From Oxytricha trifallax (taxonomy: Eukaryota > Ciliophora > Spirotrichea > Sporadotrichida > Oxytrichidae), in NCBI GenBank assembly GCA_000711775.1, contig ARYC01000613.1, positions 62,001-126,000 of the forward strand: a stretch of DNA of 64,000 bases, written 5' to 3'. Below the pieces are notes generated by a model, which saw only the letters and a list, made by a program, of their open reading frames with translations, was not told where the DNA came from and searched no databases. Every line of letters begins with the position of its first letter. Position 1 is the stretch's first letter. A program made the translations under genes and the position numbers. Shown here piece by piece: positions 22,884-36,600 of the stretch.

Positions 22884-23400
22884 AATTTAACTTAAAAATG
22901 AAGTATAGTTATTTTTAATAAAGAAAACAATTTATTTAATAGAATCTGAGGATATTTTAAAGAAAAAGATGACTCTCATTCAAATTCTTGAGCAATTTAA
23001 TGCTTTTTATATAAATTATTTTTATAATACATTAGCTATACATCTATTTTTAATGAATAGTTGAAAGACTAAAGTGGGGATATGTAGCTGTTAGAATCTA
23101 CAATTATGGAATTAAAATAAGAAACAAGGGTTAAAGATGATTAATTATACATGCTTAATAGAGAACTACAAAGACAGGACGCTTTTAATATTGTTCAGTA
23201 AGCATAATATTTCTTATTTATTTTACTATTAAAGATATAATAGATATTCTTAATTATCTAATAACGAGTTATAACACCAAAATTTCGATATCCAATTATC
23301 AATTGCAAATGATATGTAGTATTATGCTTAAATAATTTAAAAATTAAAGAAACTTTGATATATTTTATAATTAAAAAATGATAAGACTAATAAGTTAAGC
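22884..23400. other. Spacer right of CDKL 3' block
   Basis: AT-rich; no coding-like frame recognised on either strand. Confidence 0.5.
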
Positions 23401-24530
23401 ATGTCCTCTAGAAACGGTTAACCTGATTAGCATCGAGCCTCTTAATTTTAATATGATTTATTTAAAAAAACTATTAAAATAATAACTATTATTGACTCTT
23501 CTTAGCTTACTAAATCATTTGTAAACTAATTTGAATTACAGCGAAATGCCATCGTATAATCACTTATTCTTGAGGATATCTTTAGATAATCTTAAAAATA
23601 ACCTATTTAATTATTTTCTGATTTTTTAGTACAATGTCTAATTATTGTATTGAACATTATAAGAATAATCCTAAAACCAAACTTCTGAAGAACGTTTGCT
23701 TATTGAGAGGTTAGATGATTAACAGCTTGTGTACTCTAAATTAGAAGAAAAATTCAGGACAATTATCATTTATCGTAATTAAAAATGGAAATATTCTATG
23801 AATTATGTTTGATATTATTATCAGAGAAAGGGAAATTATTGAAGAGGCTATCACTGGCATAGTGGAGTTTGAAGCTATCTGTGAAGGTAAACTGGCTTCA
23901 TTAATGGGATGCGTGACTGAGTATCAAGGTCAACTTAAAGATAGAGACTCTCAAATATATTTTTAAATACTATAACTTTTATTCATAAATTCAAATTAAA
24001 TTTGTAATTTAATGAGAAGGAAAAAGTGGGATATTAGATAATTAATATGTAAATTTTAATGAATTAAAAATATAGATTACAAATTTTTACTTAAATAAAA
24101 TGTACTAATAATTTTATTCTAAATCTTACTGATGTCTATGTTATATACAATATTATAAAAGAAATTGATCTTTAGATCCTGTTAAGGAATCATAAAATAA
24201 GATATCAGAATTGTATACAAGGGAATTTAAATTTTTTTATTAATAACTCAAGTTTTTTTTAAAATTAAAAGGAATAAAGTTTACTGCGACTCATTATATA
24301 TAATATATACAAACTAGTATTTTATATGGAAAAAATCTTTTCAAAAAAAATTTTTGTAAGATTTGATGAGAATTTATATTACTTAAAATTAGTGAAATTC
24401 TCCAAAAATAATATTTAATTGTTAAAGTTAACCAACTTAATGATTGATCATATTATCATTTAAGAATTTCATGGTCACAAGTAGTCCATAGAGGTATGTG
24501 GTCTAGTCTTAGATTATTGATTACTTTGTT
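23401..24530 (+). CDS. Coiled-coil protein, unknown family; 3' end approximate
   Basis: ATG 23401 opens MSSRNGQPDQHRASSQLTK. MDSs 23401-23443, 23501-23591, 23671-23768 and 23824-~23955 join in frame through three phase-matched pointers into a charged helical protein: NQFELQRNAIVQSLILED, ERLLIERLDDQQL, KLEEKF, REREIIEEAITGIVEFEA. After DRDSQ (about 23950) the frame becomes AT-rich and further boundaries were not found; an open frame from ~24010 to TGA ~24531 (with EIDLQILLRNHKIRYQN near 24160) may be the 3' part. The gene lies wholly inside the CDKL kinase's 21-kb IES. No domain recognised. Confidence 0.72.
23444..23500 (+). other. 57-bp IES (pointer CTCTT)
   Basis: Copies at 23439-23443 and 23496-23500; joining gives QHRASSQLTKSFV. 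Confidence 0.85.
23592..23670 (+). other. 79-bp IES (pointer TAATC)
   Basis: Copies at 23587-23591 and 23666-23670; joining gives EDIFRQSQNQTSEERL. Confidence 0.87.
23769..23823 (+). other. 55-bp IES (pointer ATTATCA)
   Basis: Copies at 23762-23768 and 23817-23823; joining gives EEKFRTIIREREIIEE. Confidence 0.9.
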
Positions 24531-24604
24531 ATTACATTAAATTTTCCCTTATTTTTTTATTTCTGCTTGATGGCAGAGGTATACCACCTCCTACTTTAAA
24601 AATA

Positions 24605-27600
24605 TCAAATCTCTATTACATTTATTTCTATTTCAAAAACATAACAATATCGTAGAATTATTATACGAATTAAAGCAGTAATATTTGTAACTTTGCTCAT
24701 TGGAGGTTTATTCAATTAAAGAGCACTGCTTCTCATCTAATAGCTATTGAATTAGTTGTTCTGATCTTAAATTGCAATGTCTCCATTTATCTCCTACTAG
24801 TCAACATCCTTTTGAGGATTGTTACCCATTGATATGATATTGTTAAGAAGGCGGGCAGAAGATTTATTCCTAATGTGCTCTATCTTTTAGTGTATTTGGC
24901 TTTTGTTTCGCATGTGAGATATTCAAATAAAAATATTTCAAAAAAATTGAAATAATCATTAGTGCACTTTAGTAAAGAACTTTCATATTAAATTAAGAAC
25001 GAGATGGAGTGCTGATAGGAGGCATTTTTATTTCATTGATATTAGTACGGTCATACACTGAGTTTTCACTTGATGCAATCATCCCACTACCTTTATTTAT
25101 TTCAGTGAATTAATATCGATTGGTATTGAAAGTAAAGATAAATGAGGATTATAAATTATTCTAATGAGCGAGACTTAAGCCGCCACTAAGCTATAGAACT
25201 CCTTAAGTAATTCCTCCCCTTATATTCCCTCCATAGCTGTGATTTCTAGATCTAATTGGAGATAAACCAGTTAATCCTCCAGTTGCTGAAGACCTATCCA
25301 TTCTATTTTTCCTTAACCCTCCTTAAATTGGCACAGGGAATGGCTGCTATTTTATAAATAAATTTAAACTTTTAACTTAAACGAATAATTCACAGATGTA
25401 CAATTTTATTTCTATAATAGTAAGGAGAAGGAGAGGGCATCGCAACGCTTTATGTTAACTAATTTTGAATGTTACTTTGAGAATTTAAGTTTAGATTTTT
25501 CTTGAGTGTCACGACTTGCTTTTTGTGTGGAATTTATATTTCTTTATCAAAAAGTACAGCCTTTAAATGTAAATTTAAGGTTTTATTCACAAAACTAAAA
25601 TAAGAATTATGATCTTTTAGATCCCACCACCTTATTTAGCTTTTAGTGATTAAATATCAATTTTTCTGTGAGAATTCATCGCACTGGAATTCATACTGCC
25701 TGGGACATTATTATTCATAATAACGCTTGATTATATTGAATATGTTTATCTGTGCTACCCGTTTGAGATATTTAATTACAATTTTGCCTAAATTCATAGT
25801 AATAACTATCTTTTTATATAATAGTAAAATAGAGATTTCGTCAACATTGCCGACATTAAATTTCTGTGTGATATGCTTTACAGTTTGAGGTTGATTATTA
25901 AAATTAAATCTATTTCTTGAATTGCCCTGTCTGATATTACTTAGCATGGATGGTTACTCTGTAAACATAGCTTAGAAATATATATAATTTATAAAATAAT
26001 AAGTATATTTACTTATTTAGCTTAAATTAGTATTTCTGGCTGATTCCAAAGGAAATTCAAATTTCTAAGATTATCTCAGGGATTCTGGTAAATTTAATTT
26101 TTTCTACAGTTAATTAGGAATTTATAGAAAGAATAAGCAAATATAACAAATCTTATCATAAAGAATTATTATAAATGTGAATGTAAATTAGCATGTATCT
26201 GAGATGAGCTGGTATTGCTTGATAAATTATTGTGATGGTTAGGTGTCTAAATTACAGACCCACCCATACTGTACTTGCTGCTTTTCATTTATATGTTACC
26301 AAGAGTGATTTTATTCTTTCTTATGACTTTGTCTCTGTCTAATGCCGTATCCTTAACGGATTACTAATTTAGCTGCTATATTCTGTCTGAAGTTTAAAAA
26401 AGTAAATATTAATTAGCGGTCAGTATTGATTTGATAAAAATAAAAATATTATCTGTATAACTCGAATTTTAAGAAACTAAATATAAATAAAGTACTCTTA
26501 AAAAAGGAATACTTGATTTAGAGCAAACAAACGCTGCTCCTCATATGACATTTATTTTTATATTCTTAATTTTGTGAGATATAGTTATCAGTAATAATCA
26601 GAAATTAATTAATTAAATTTAAGCAACTTAATATACTGTAAATATCATAAAAAAGAAAGAGAAAATTAAATATCATTTTATATTTAGGATTATATTTTAT
26701 ATGGATTTGAAGAATTCTTTTTTGGATAAAATAAATAAAGTTGCAAACTGAGAAGCTGCAAATTTATTGAACCCGTTACCCCCTGCAGTACCGCCTCTTT
26801 CAGAATCTATCATACCATTTAGACTCATTGGATTAATATTTCTACTTTACATAAGAATGCTCTCTGTAGAGTTAACATTTTTCAATACTACATATAGTAT
26901 TTATAATTAATATAAAATACGATTGATTGAGATGAGCTAAAATAATCATTATTGTTTAGATTAAGCGCCTTAAGTTTTAGAGTTTTCTTAGGTATTTTCT
27001 ATGTTAAAATAAAAATATTTCCTCATTAAAATCTAATTAAAGTATTTTCTAAACAGGTGTATTATCTTAGTCATTGTTGTAAGCTTGTTGTCTGTTCATT
27101 CCATCATAATCTTTTAAAGCGGGTGTTTGAGTTTATATTGGCATGAGAAATTACTAAAAAACATTATTATTTATATATTAATTGGCATGAATTGCTATTA
27201 ATCATCGTCGTCGTCCATTTGGAACATTTGAATATCTTCGGATATTGTATTTAATATTCCATTCTATTAACCTGAGACAGAACTTAAAAAAGCTGTACCT
27301 TAGTTTTCTGCTTTCACATTTTAGAAAATTTACTCAATTATATAAATTGAAGCACTATACAAAAACCAAATAAAGTAACAACTAACACTTTAGGTGTTGA
27401 TAACTAATTTCTTCTTCAATTTCTCTTGGATTCCAAGAATTTAAGAGGAGGGGTCTTGATTCTTGAAATTATTAAGATTCAATTTATTTACTCCATCTAT
27501 ACCGGCAATTATTTTCTAGTTATGCACTTTATTTTTCAATAGTTACTTCTCTGTTTTTATATTAAGCTACTGCTTCGATTAAGATATAATATATTTCTTA

Positions 27601-30600
27601 ATAAGCAATGTTAATTATTAATAATAAATCTTTTTGTTGATATAATAATAAATTATTATGGATTTTATTAAAATAATTTATTATAAATTTGATTAAGAAG
27701 AGTTCACTATGTTAGATGAAATCGGAGATTAGTCTCTATTGTTGAATAAAACATTAATAAAACTATGATATGTTTAATTAATTTATATATTAAAAACAAT
27801 GCTTTCTCTTTGATCTAGCTCTTAGTAGCGCTGCTTGATTTTACTTTCCAAATCATTTATTTTATTTCCTGTGCCCTATTTCTATTTATAATAAATATAT
27901 TTACAAAGTAATATGTTTGAATTATTATAAGCTATCGGGTATCTTAATTATTGCAAACAAATTATATTTTTAAAAATTATAAATTACTGAAATTAAAATA
28001 TTTAAGAAAATACCTAATTATTTATTATCGATAAAATTGCGCATTTTATAATTGAAATACCCTAAAATATTTCTTAATTTCCAATATTTACTTATTTATT
28101 AATGTTTTATATTTATTATGTTTAAATATTTTAATCGCTTTCTTTATTAGATATAGTCTTGATATAATATATATATATATATATGAAAATAATTAGTAAT
28201 TTTTGATTTAGTTGGTTTGAATATAACCTATTTATTATTTTATGGAATCTGATGGTTGGTTCTGTTAACTAAACTGAGCTTGACTTTGCGGTATGTTGTC
28301 AAATTCACCACCATCTAAATTTATTAATAAATTTACAAATTTTTCATGAATTTAATCTAAGTCAAAAGAGTGGATATTGCTATTATTGCTAAAAATCAAA
28401 AACAATAAACAAGAAATTCTATCAATTATAGTTGATTAAACTTGGATAATTACCGACTTTATTATAAAAAGAATTTTAATTCAATTAATATCAGAGTTGT
28501 TTAGGAAATCAAAATCAGCTACTATTTCCTTCTCTTCCTCCACTTTTTTTCCTTCGTAATCGTCATTATTATTTTTATATTATTTTTTTTGTATCACATC
28601 GACCAAATCTTTTTTATTAGGTGAGATACTTCTGTGATTTTTATTTTATTCCTCAGGGCTGTCGAATCCATTAAAATCGTCTATTTCCTCCTTGCCATTG
28701 TTAATCTAATTTCTTTAAAATATTTAAAGAATCTTAAATTAAGAAGATCTTCAGTAATTTAAGTTATTTTTATAAAAATATTTTACGAAAGTTGTTAATC
28801 TTAAGTTTAATAGTGGAAATTCCAAATTTTACAATTAAATTACTAGAAAATTAAAATTTTCTAGTAGATATAGTCCTATATCAATGTTAAATTTATCTTA
28901 AAAGTGAAAGTTTATAAAATTACTTTTATATATTATGTTTAACACTAAATATAATATATAACATTTTATTTTAAGAATTGAGTACTACTTTAATTTGTGA
29001 AAAGTAGTTTATTAATATAATTTTAATATTTCTACAATAAATTAGATTATTTTTAAAACAAAATATAAATTAATCTTTTTTATAAAAATATATAAAGATT
29101 ATTGTGGTTGCTATTCGCTGATATATGTATATTATTTTAGTTTTAATTATAATTAATAACAATTTATAATTGACCGTAATTAATTATTAATAAGTATTTA
29201 ATATATATTTATTATAAGATTAGAAGGTCTGTCTATACTTTTTTACTTTTTTGCCTTGCCCTAGTTTGCACATTAAAATATTAATTATAATTATAATTTT
29301 TAAGATTATTTGAATTTTAATATATTTTTAAAGTTCTATGTATCCTTGATTTGAAATTGTGGGTTAAGGAGATTATTATTGAAATATTGGTTTTTGCAGT
29401 CTGAATTTGTTTCATAAAATAATGATAATAATTTAAATAAATACATAAAATTTGTGAGCATCTCTTGAGAAATTGAAGAAAATCTACTGAGAGATAGAGT
29501 TTTTTATAGTTTCCCATCATTATTGTAAAAATTGATATTTCAAATATGATGATAAAATTTTTTTTTACATTAAATTGCAAATTGTTAATATCATCATTAG
29601 ATCCATTTAATAAATTTAATACTTCTTATACTACCATTCAGTTAAATCATATATTAATGCAATCAATATTTTATATTAAATAATTAAACTAAAGTATTTA
29701 TATTGGAGAGGGGTCGATTCAAATCTTTGAAACCCTTTTAAAGTTGTATAAGATGCTTATAAAAATATAACTAAAAGTATTTTTTGATAACAATTTTTGG
29801 AGAGAATAAATTAATATAAATACTTTTAAATTTAAAGGCAATAATAATAATATGGAGAATCTTTTAGTTTGATATAAAATAGCATTAACCTTTAATATTT
29901 TAATCTACAAAATATAATCCATAATCCATATATTAGAGAATAATTTAAGAGATCAGATCTGTAAAAATAAAATATTTTGTACTTATTTTAGTAATATTCT
30001 TTATATCTTTATAAAGCTGTTTATTTTATGCAACATAATAGAAATTAACCAATTATAATAATTTAAATATTTTAAAAGCTTAAAAAAAACAATTAGATTA
30101 AAACATATAAAATAAGTAATCAGGGTTTTTATTAAAGTATTACCACCTAACAATGCATTTTAATTTACAATCATAATTGGAGTGATTCCGTTGTTTTTAT
30201 TTATAGTAAATATTTTTAATAGCAATTATTTCTTTCAAATTTTGTAGCATGTAATTCCTAATAGAAATATTTAAATTTAATAAACAATATAAATATGTAA
30301 ATAGAAATTATATTATTAATTTTATTAACCAATTAAAAATTTATTATATAAATTTATTATTATAATATGATTGTTTTAATCCATGAGTCTTGGGCTATTG
30401 CCGAGTGATGAGAAATTATACTCATGAATAAGTGAGGATTTAAGTAGATTTTCAAACTTTTAGGCATTTAAAGATAAATAAACTTCTCCTCCTTGCATAT
30501 TTCTTTGGTTATAATAAAATAATAACATTTAATAGAAAAATAAAATTTAATTACAATTATAATTGCTTCTTATTCCTATTAATTTCTTTTGAATCTAAGA

Positions 30601-31256
30601 TGAGCAATAAGTTTATGTTAAATAATTTATTTAAAATAATCATTTTTTAAAAAAAATATATAATTTTATTTAAGTTTTTGTTAGTCTTCGAAATGCCTTC
30701 TTTTATTCTTTTAGTTACGGTACATTAATTACTTATACTCAAGTGGGTAAAAATTAGGAGTGTATGCTATTGATTTTTGTTGTCTGACTTTTTCCTGCTC
30801 TTATTAAAATCAATTATTGATAATATTGCAATTTATAAGAAAGCAATAAATTTTGTTTTAAACTTATTTTCAATTACTATTTGAGAATTTAAAATGTCAA
30901 ATTACTCTTTAAGTACAGCTTGTTGTAATTGCTGTTTCGCACTCTAAATATCATAATAATCAACCAGGTAATCTGACAAATTATCATATACCAATTTATT
31001 AAATAAATTGCCCCAAACCTCTTCACGATTTATCAAATATATCAATTATGTATCTATTTTTGTATACCAAATAATCTTTAAAGATGGAAGTGATTCTGGT
31101 TTATTTGTTTTAGAGAATACTATTAATATTTTTGGAGTTATAAAACTCTTGCTAAATAGTTGCACGGGAGGCTGCAGTTTGCAATAAATTGCTCATTATC
31201 GCACTATCGTGCATTAAATTGCATCTGCTATTGCTGTTGCTTGAGCTCGTGTTCAT
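24605..31256 (-). CDS. Heavily interrupted Q/N-rich protein gene, many small MDSs
   Basis: Minus strand. ATG 31256-31254 opens MNTSSSNSNSRCNL and runs on as SNLLQTAASRATIQQEF. Later coding-like islands, each with TAA/TAG as Gln, include 30970-30880 (SAKQQLQQAVLKEQFD), and short islands around 30480-30390, 28700-28480, 28330-28200, 27300-27060, 26890-26740, 26390-26190, 25960-25680, 25340-25000 (SSENSVYDRTNINEIKMPPI) and 24910-24700 (LLNNIISMGNNPQKDV), with a candidate stop TGA 24607-24605. Coding islands make up well under half of the 6.6 kb. I recognise no domain; composition suggests a disordered protein. Whether this is one gene or more is not settled, since IES boundaries were not worked out. 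It is nested in the CDKL IES. Confidence 0.6.
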
Positions 31257-33661
31257 ATTGTACTTTAATTAAATTATCTTTGTCTATTAAACATAGAATT
31301 CTTTTACTAAGAATAATTTGAAAGCTCTATGGTCATAAAAATAAACAAAAATATTGCAGTATCTACATTCTTTAATTCCAAAAAATGAATCGAAAGTTCT
31401 GGTTCTAGCTTTTTAGATTTCTTAATAATATTTTTTAAAAAATTTAGCTATAGAATAAGTATCTTGTGTTAGTTGAGTTGACTGTTTGCTTAATTTATTT
31501 AATTAATATATAAATATTCTTTTCTTTAAAAATATTATAATTAACTGAATAATTGCTGTAAAGACGAAAAAGAATATTGGGATCGAAATTTTTATTATAA
31601 GATTCTTTAGATGTTTTCCTAATGTAAGAGTTACGCTACTGCGATGTTTGTGATGTCTGATGTTCTAGCATATATCTTAAAAAATACACCATATTAATAT
31701 ATGTTTTACTCTTTAATAAATTACCTAATTAAGTTTTAAATATTAATTCATTATAAAAAAAGCTGCATTTCGGTATTATTAAAAAAATATAAAAATTTAT
31801 ACTTTTAATAGTTAATTTTTTACATATGTGACATTGGTCCACTATCTCTAGTGTATTTTATAAATTATTAATATTGTTAAATCATAAAAGATCTCTATAT
31901 TATTAATTTTAACGTTTTAATACAGTAATTTTTAATATAAAAATGAGAACTTAAAAGAAAAACATAAAAATGAATAAAAGTTAAATTCATAATAACTTTT
32001 TTAAAATTTTTTATTTTTTATGAAATAATTTCAGAAAATTTGTTTAATTACTAAATAGCTGCGTTTTATAATACTTTTTTTAATTGCAATAAGGTTAGTA
32101 AATTATGGAAATTTATGCCTTTATACCAAAAATAATCAATTATATTATTTTTTCTTTTTATTTATTATTTTAGTAATATTATTATAATTACAACTTAATT
32201 AATTTAGCAGACACTCTGACATTACTCAATTTAATACTTTAGTAATATTTAATTTAAATTTAAAATCATAAATAGATAGCATATTCGAATAAGAATATGC
32301 CCCTTCATTTTTAATTATCAATGTATATTTTAATTTAATAAATCATTTATCAATAATTATCATTCATCCAATTATTTATTTAAGTTTTACTGCTTTTTAT
32401 AATTGTTAATTTTCATAATCAATCAAGTTATTATTATTACAATTGCATATTTTTATGAGTAAATAATGTCCCAATTAATGAAAATAATAATTTACAGATA
32501 AGTTTATGACAAAAAAGCATTAATAAATTTCTCTTTCGTTTTAAAGTTAACTAAGCACGAGCTTGATAAATGGAAAAAATAATCATTCTTATGCTCTCTA
32601 ATTCACATGAAAATATATATATATATATATTATAGTATATATATATATAAATGAAAGTCTAGAATAAGGGATTGAAATTATTGTGATTAACTTAGCAAAG
32701 TATAAAGCTCAAGATTTAAATAAAAATAATTAAAATATATGCATATAATGTTTAAGGGGGAAGTTCTTGTCCTGAAAAGATAGTTTCCCGCTTTTTACGT
32801 AAAAAGTTTACTGCATAATACATAATATATGTATTTTTATAAATTCCTAATAGTTTTCTTTCTTAAATTATGATTAATTTATTCATAAATGATCATAAAA
32901 ATTCATTTAATCTTGATAAAGATTTAAAATTTATTTATCATAATATCAATTATTCGTTTGTTTGAAACATTAAATTTAACATTTTTTTAATATATAATAT
33001 GACAAGTTATAAGAAAAAAATTAAAAATTAAATTTTAGAATAAAAAAATAGTTGTTGAAATAAATGATCATGATAATTGATATTCTGATTTATATGATTT
33101 GCGGAAAGCAGCGCAGGGGCAGGGAATTCTGCCCAATATATAAATTGGAATAAATATAAAACTTTATATCAAGATTTAAAATTGTTTTCATCAAGTCATA
33201 GCAAATATAAAAATGTGATTAATAACCTAATTAGATTCATATGTCTTTTAAAACAAGCTGTTATTGCCTGTTTTTTATCATTTTTTCACTCGACTATTTA
33301 GAAAAATATTCAAAGGTTATTCAAGTCTATATCCTAATGCTAATTGAGCTTGAATTGAGGTGAATTTTCTAATAGATAATCTAAGTTATTGAAAAGGTGA
33401 ATTGAATTTATATAGACTTTGTAGTAGTTTTAAAATTTTCACTTTTTCGGAATATATTATCGATTAATTTGAAAATAAAAAAGTAAGGTAGATTTATTTT
33501 CTAAAAAAATTAAAAAATAAATATCTTTAATTTAATTTGTTGTGTGTTTTATCTGATTGTTTCCGAACTCTTATATTTTATTGTTTACATAAATAACTTA
33601 CTTATACATTTTGCATATAACATATTTTAATTGCAAACACATGCTTATTTATTTATTATAG
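31257..33661. other. Long AT-rich spacer with TA microsatellites
   Basis: No coding frame recognised. It contains alternating TA runs around 32611-32650 and a short G-rich spot at 32756-32762. This is probably germline-limited DNA between the divergent genes starting at 31256 (-) and 33662 (+). Confidence 0.5.
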
Positions 33662-36600
33662 ATGAGTCAAAGTAAATAGTTAGAGACTTAAGATTATTAG
33701 AATCCTAAGGGGTTAATGAATAAATCTATAATATAACTTTTTAAATCTAACTTTAAACTAATTATTTTAGTTTACAGAAAGTTCAGTTATGGGATAGGAC
33801 AAGTTAATAGATTTGGCATCGCGTGCTGGGAACGTAACTTCAACTTTTTAAAATTAAACTTAACTCGGCAACCAGAAAAGCTTGTAGTCCTCCAATGACT
33901 CTCACTAGTCAATTCAATCTCACATCATTTAGTAAAATATGCTATTTAATATTCACCTGCTAAAATTCACTAATTTTTCCATATTTAAATAGATTGATCT
34001 CGATCAATATTCTGCCTTAAGGTAAAATTGATCCCAAAGCCTAGCACAAAGCAATGCAATTGAAGTTAATTCGACAACTAATTTATAAGGAAATGATACC
34101 TTACATTTAAACTAGAAAAATGATCAGCCAACTTTCATGGACCAAATACGAGATAAGTTTTATAATTATTTTATATATACCGTCCTTGTCTTAGCAGGAA
34201 ATACTGGACCATACTATTCAACCTTAACGAGTAGACTAAGGATCTACACAAGTTCTATAAATAGCTAATGATTAACACAAGGAAATATTTATATAAATAT
34301 CTATTAATGAATAATGAGAGATGAGATTTGAAATACGTTTTATTTTTATTTTAAATTTCATCATAATATCTTTTGGTTGTATTTTAACTTAATTAAATTT
34401 CTAGAAATTGAGAGAATTGTTAGATAAAATATTCTTATAAACGGAAGTTTTTTGTATTTAATTTAGTATATTTAAGATAAATTACTCAATAAACTAAAGG
34501 CTAAAAATTATCATTAAATTTGAAAAAATAGAGAAGCTTATTAGGAACAAATTGCTCGCACAGAAAATTAATAATATATAACATCGTATACATTAAAGTA
34601 CAATAAATAATAAATTATCAATATTATAGAACTCCCAAAAGATTATAAAGATGATCATAAAAATACATTTTGTATAAATAGTATAAAGTCAAAACATTCA
34701 AAGAATTATATTTATCAATTACAAAAAAAACCTTTAAATTAATAATAAAAAGTTATGCAAAATTTGATTTTAATTTAATGAGTGGATTAGTTTTTCCAAA
34801 CTTATTATAAATTCATAACCTTCTTTGCTAATAAAAAACAAGGACAGTATATTGAGAGGATCTTTGGAACACGCTAAAGAATAGAGCGGAAGAGATAATT
34901 TTGATTTAAATTTTAAAGTAAACTTCAGCTCTCCTCAAGAAGATGGATATTATGGCAATAAAGATAAAGCTCCTACTTCAAATTTCATATAAAAATAATA
35001 ATAAAATGGCTTTAAAGTATATTATATCCAAATAATCTAAATAGTTCTTATTACTTCCAAAATTAATATTGTTCAAGCCAAAATTATTTTTCTATGCAAA
35101 ATTGTTTGATTTAATTCATACACAATAAATAAAACTTATACAAATTTCATTGAGATTGAAAAGAAAAACTTATCAGAGATTATACATATTCAAAAAGACC
35201 TTTCTGGACATAAGGAGAGTATAGCTAAGAACACTCTTGAATAGATTCAAGAAACCTTGAATTTAAAAGATCATTAAAATATAATGCTTCAAAAGTCTGA
35301 AGGAGAACTCACCACCACATCTGACAACTTAATATCAACTACGTTATCTGACAATCATAGATATTATTTAAGTATTATTAAACTTTTATAACACAATTAA
35401 AGCCTTAAAATAATATGAATAGTTTATTGCTGTATTTTTTGTTTAATTCGTCATATTTATGGGGAACCCGAATCCAATAATGGTAGAGTTTATTTGATAA
35501 CACCTGATTTTAATTGAAGAACTCATGTCTTTATTTCTTAAAACTACTTAATTTTCTTTGTTGAAATCATTAAACTCAATTAAAAGTGGTAACAATGACA
35601 GTGCTTATTGCATTATTTTATTTTATTGCTAAAGCTCATATAACACACTGAGAATTCAATCTATTTAGCTACATTTTAATTGTTAAAAATTATACCTTAT
35701 AATTTTTATGACAGAAATATTTCTTGACCTCTCTCTTTTCATAATATATCTTTATATAAATTGATTATCAATACAATTATAGCTAAAGCTTTATTAATAT
35801 TTATGAGAATATTATCATTTTGGGTTAAATACATATTTAATTTCATTTTAAATTCCATTTAAAATCTAAATAATTATCAATTTACCATAATTTTCTAGGA
35901 TAAAACTTGCAATTATAATAAATATTTACAATTATATCTAGGCTTCGATTCTGTATATAGTTGAAATTTTCTCTATAATTAACTTATTTATAATGCTAGT
36001 AAAACCTTCATATCTTATAAATATAAATTAAAAAAAAGCTTGATAACTTTTTCACTTATCACAAAATTATAATTAATTTAAATGGCTTTGTTAAAAGGTC
36101 GTGAGTATTAAATCCTTAAGCGGGGAAATTCGATAACATTAGAGCTTTAAACTAAAAATAGTAGGATCTGCTAGAACCAAAATAAGCTTTCCCTCGAAAG
36201 TATAGTTAGAACGTCAGCATTCAGCAAGACTCTAATCCTCAATAAGTAAGTTTTATATGGCTCCTTACAATCGTTATTGTATTCAAATAAATATAGTTTT
36301 GAAGAAATAAAAAATACGTACAAAAATTTAATAAAAAAGCAATCAATGAAATTTTAATATGCATTTTATACTTTGGAAATATTGTTTTATAGAGAAGCAG
36401 ACCTCAAAGAGAAAATAGGAAAAAACCAAACCACTTTGCCTTTAATTATTGTCACCAGTTACAAAATCATAATAAAATGGGAATTATTTGGCTAACTTTA
36501 TACTTTTTAGTAGATAAGTAAAGAGTTTTTTTTTATAAAAAAATTAATGCTTAATTTCCATAAGTTTAAGAAAAGAGTGATTATTCGAAAAACGATTTTT

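Noticed and set aside
32752..33125. Possible further foldback element (G-run at 32756, GC-rich spot at 33108)
   Set aside because: The two GC-rich spots are not complementary and no target duplication was found.
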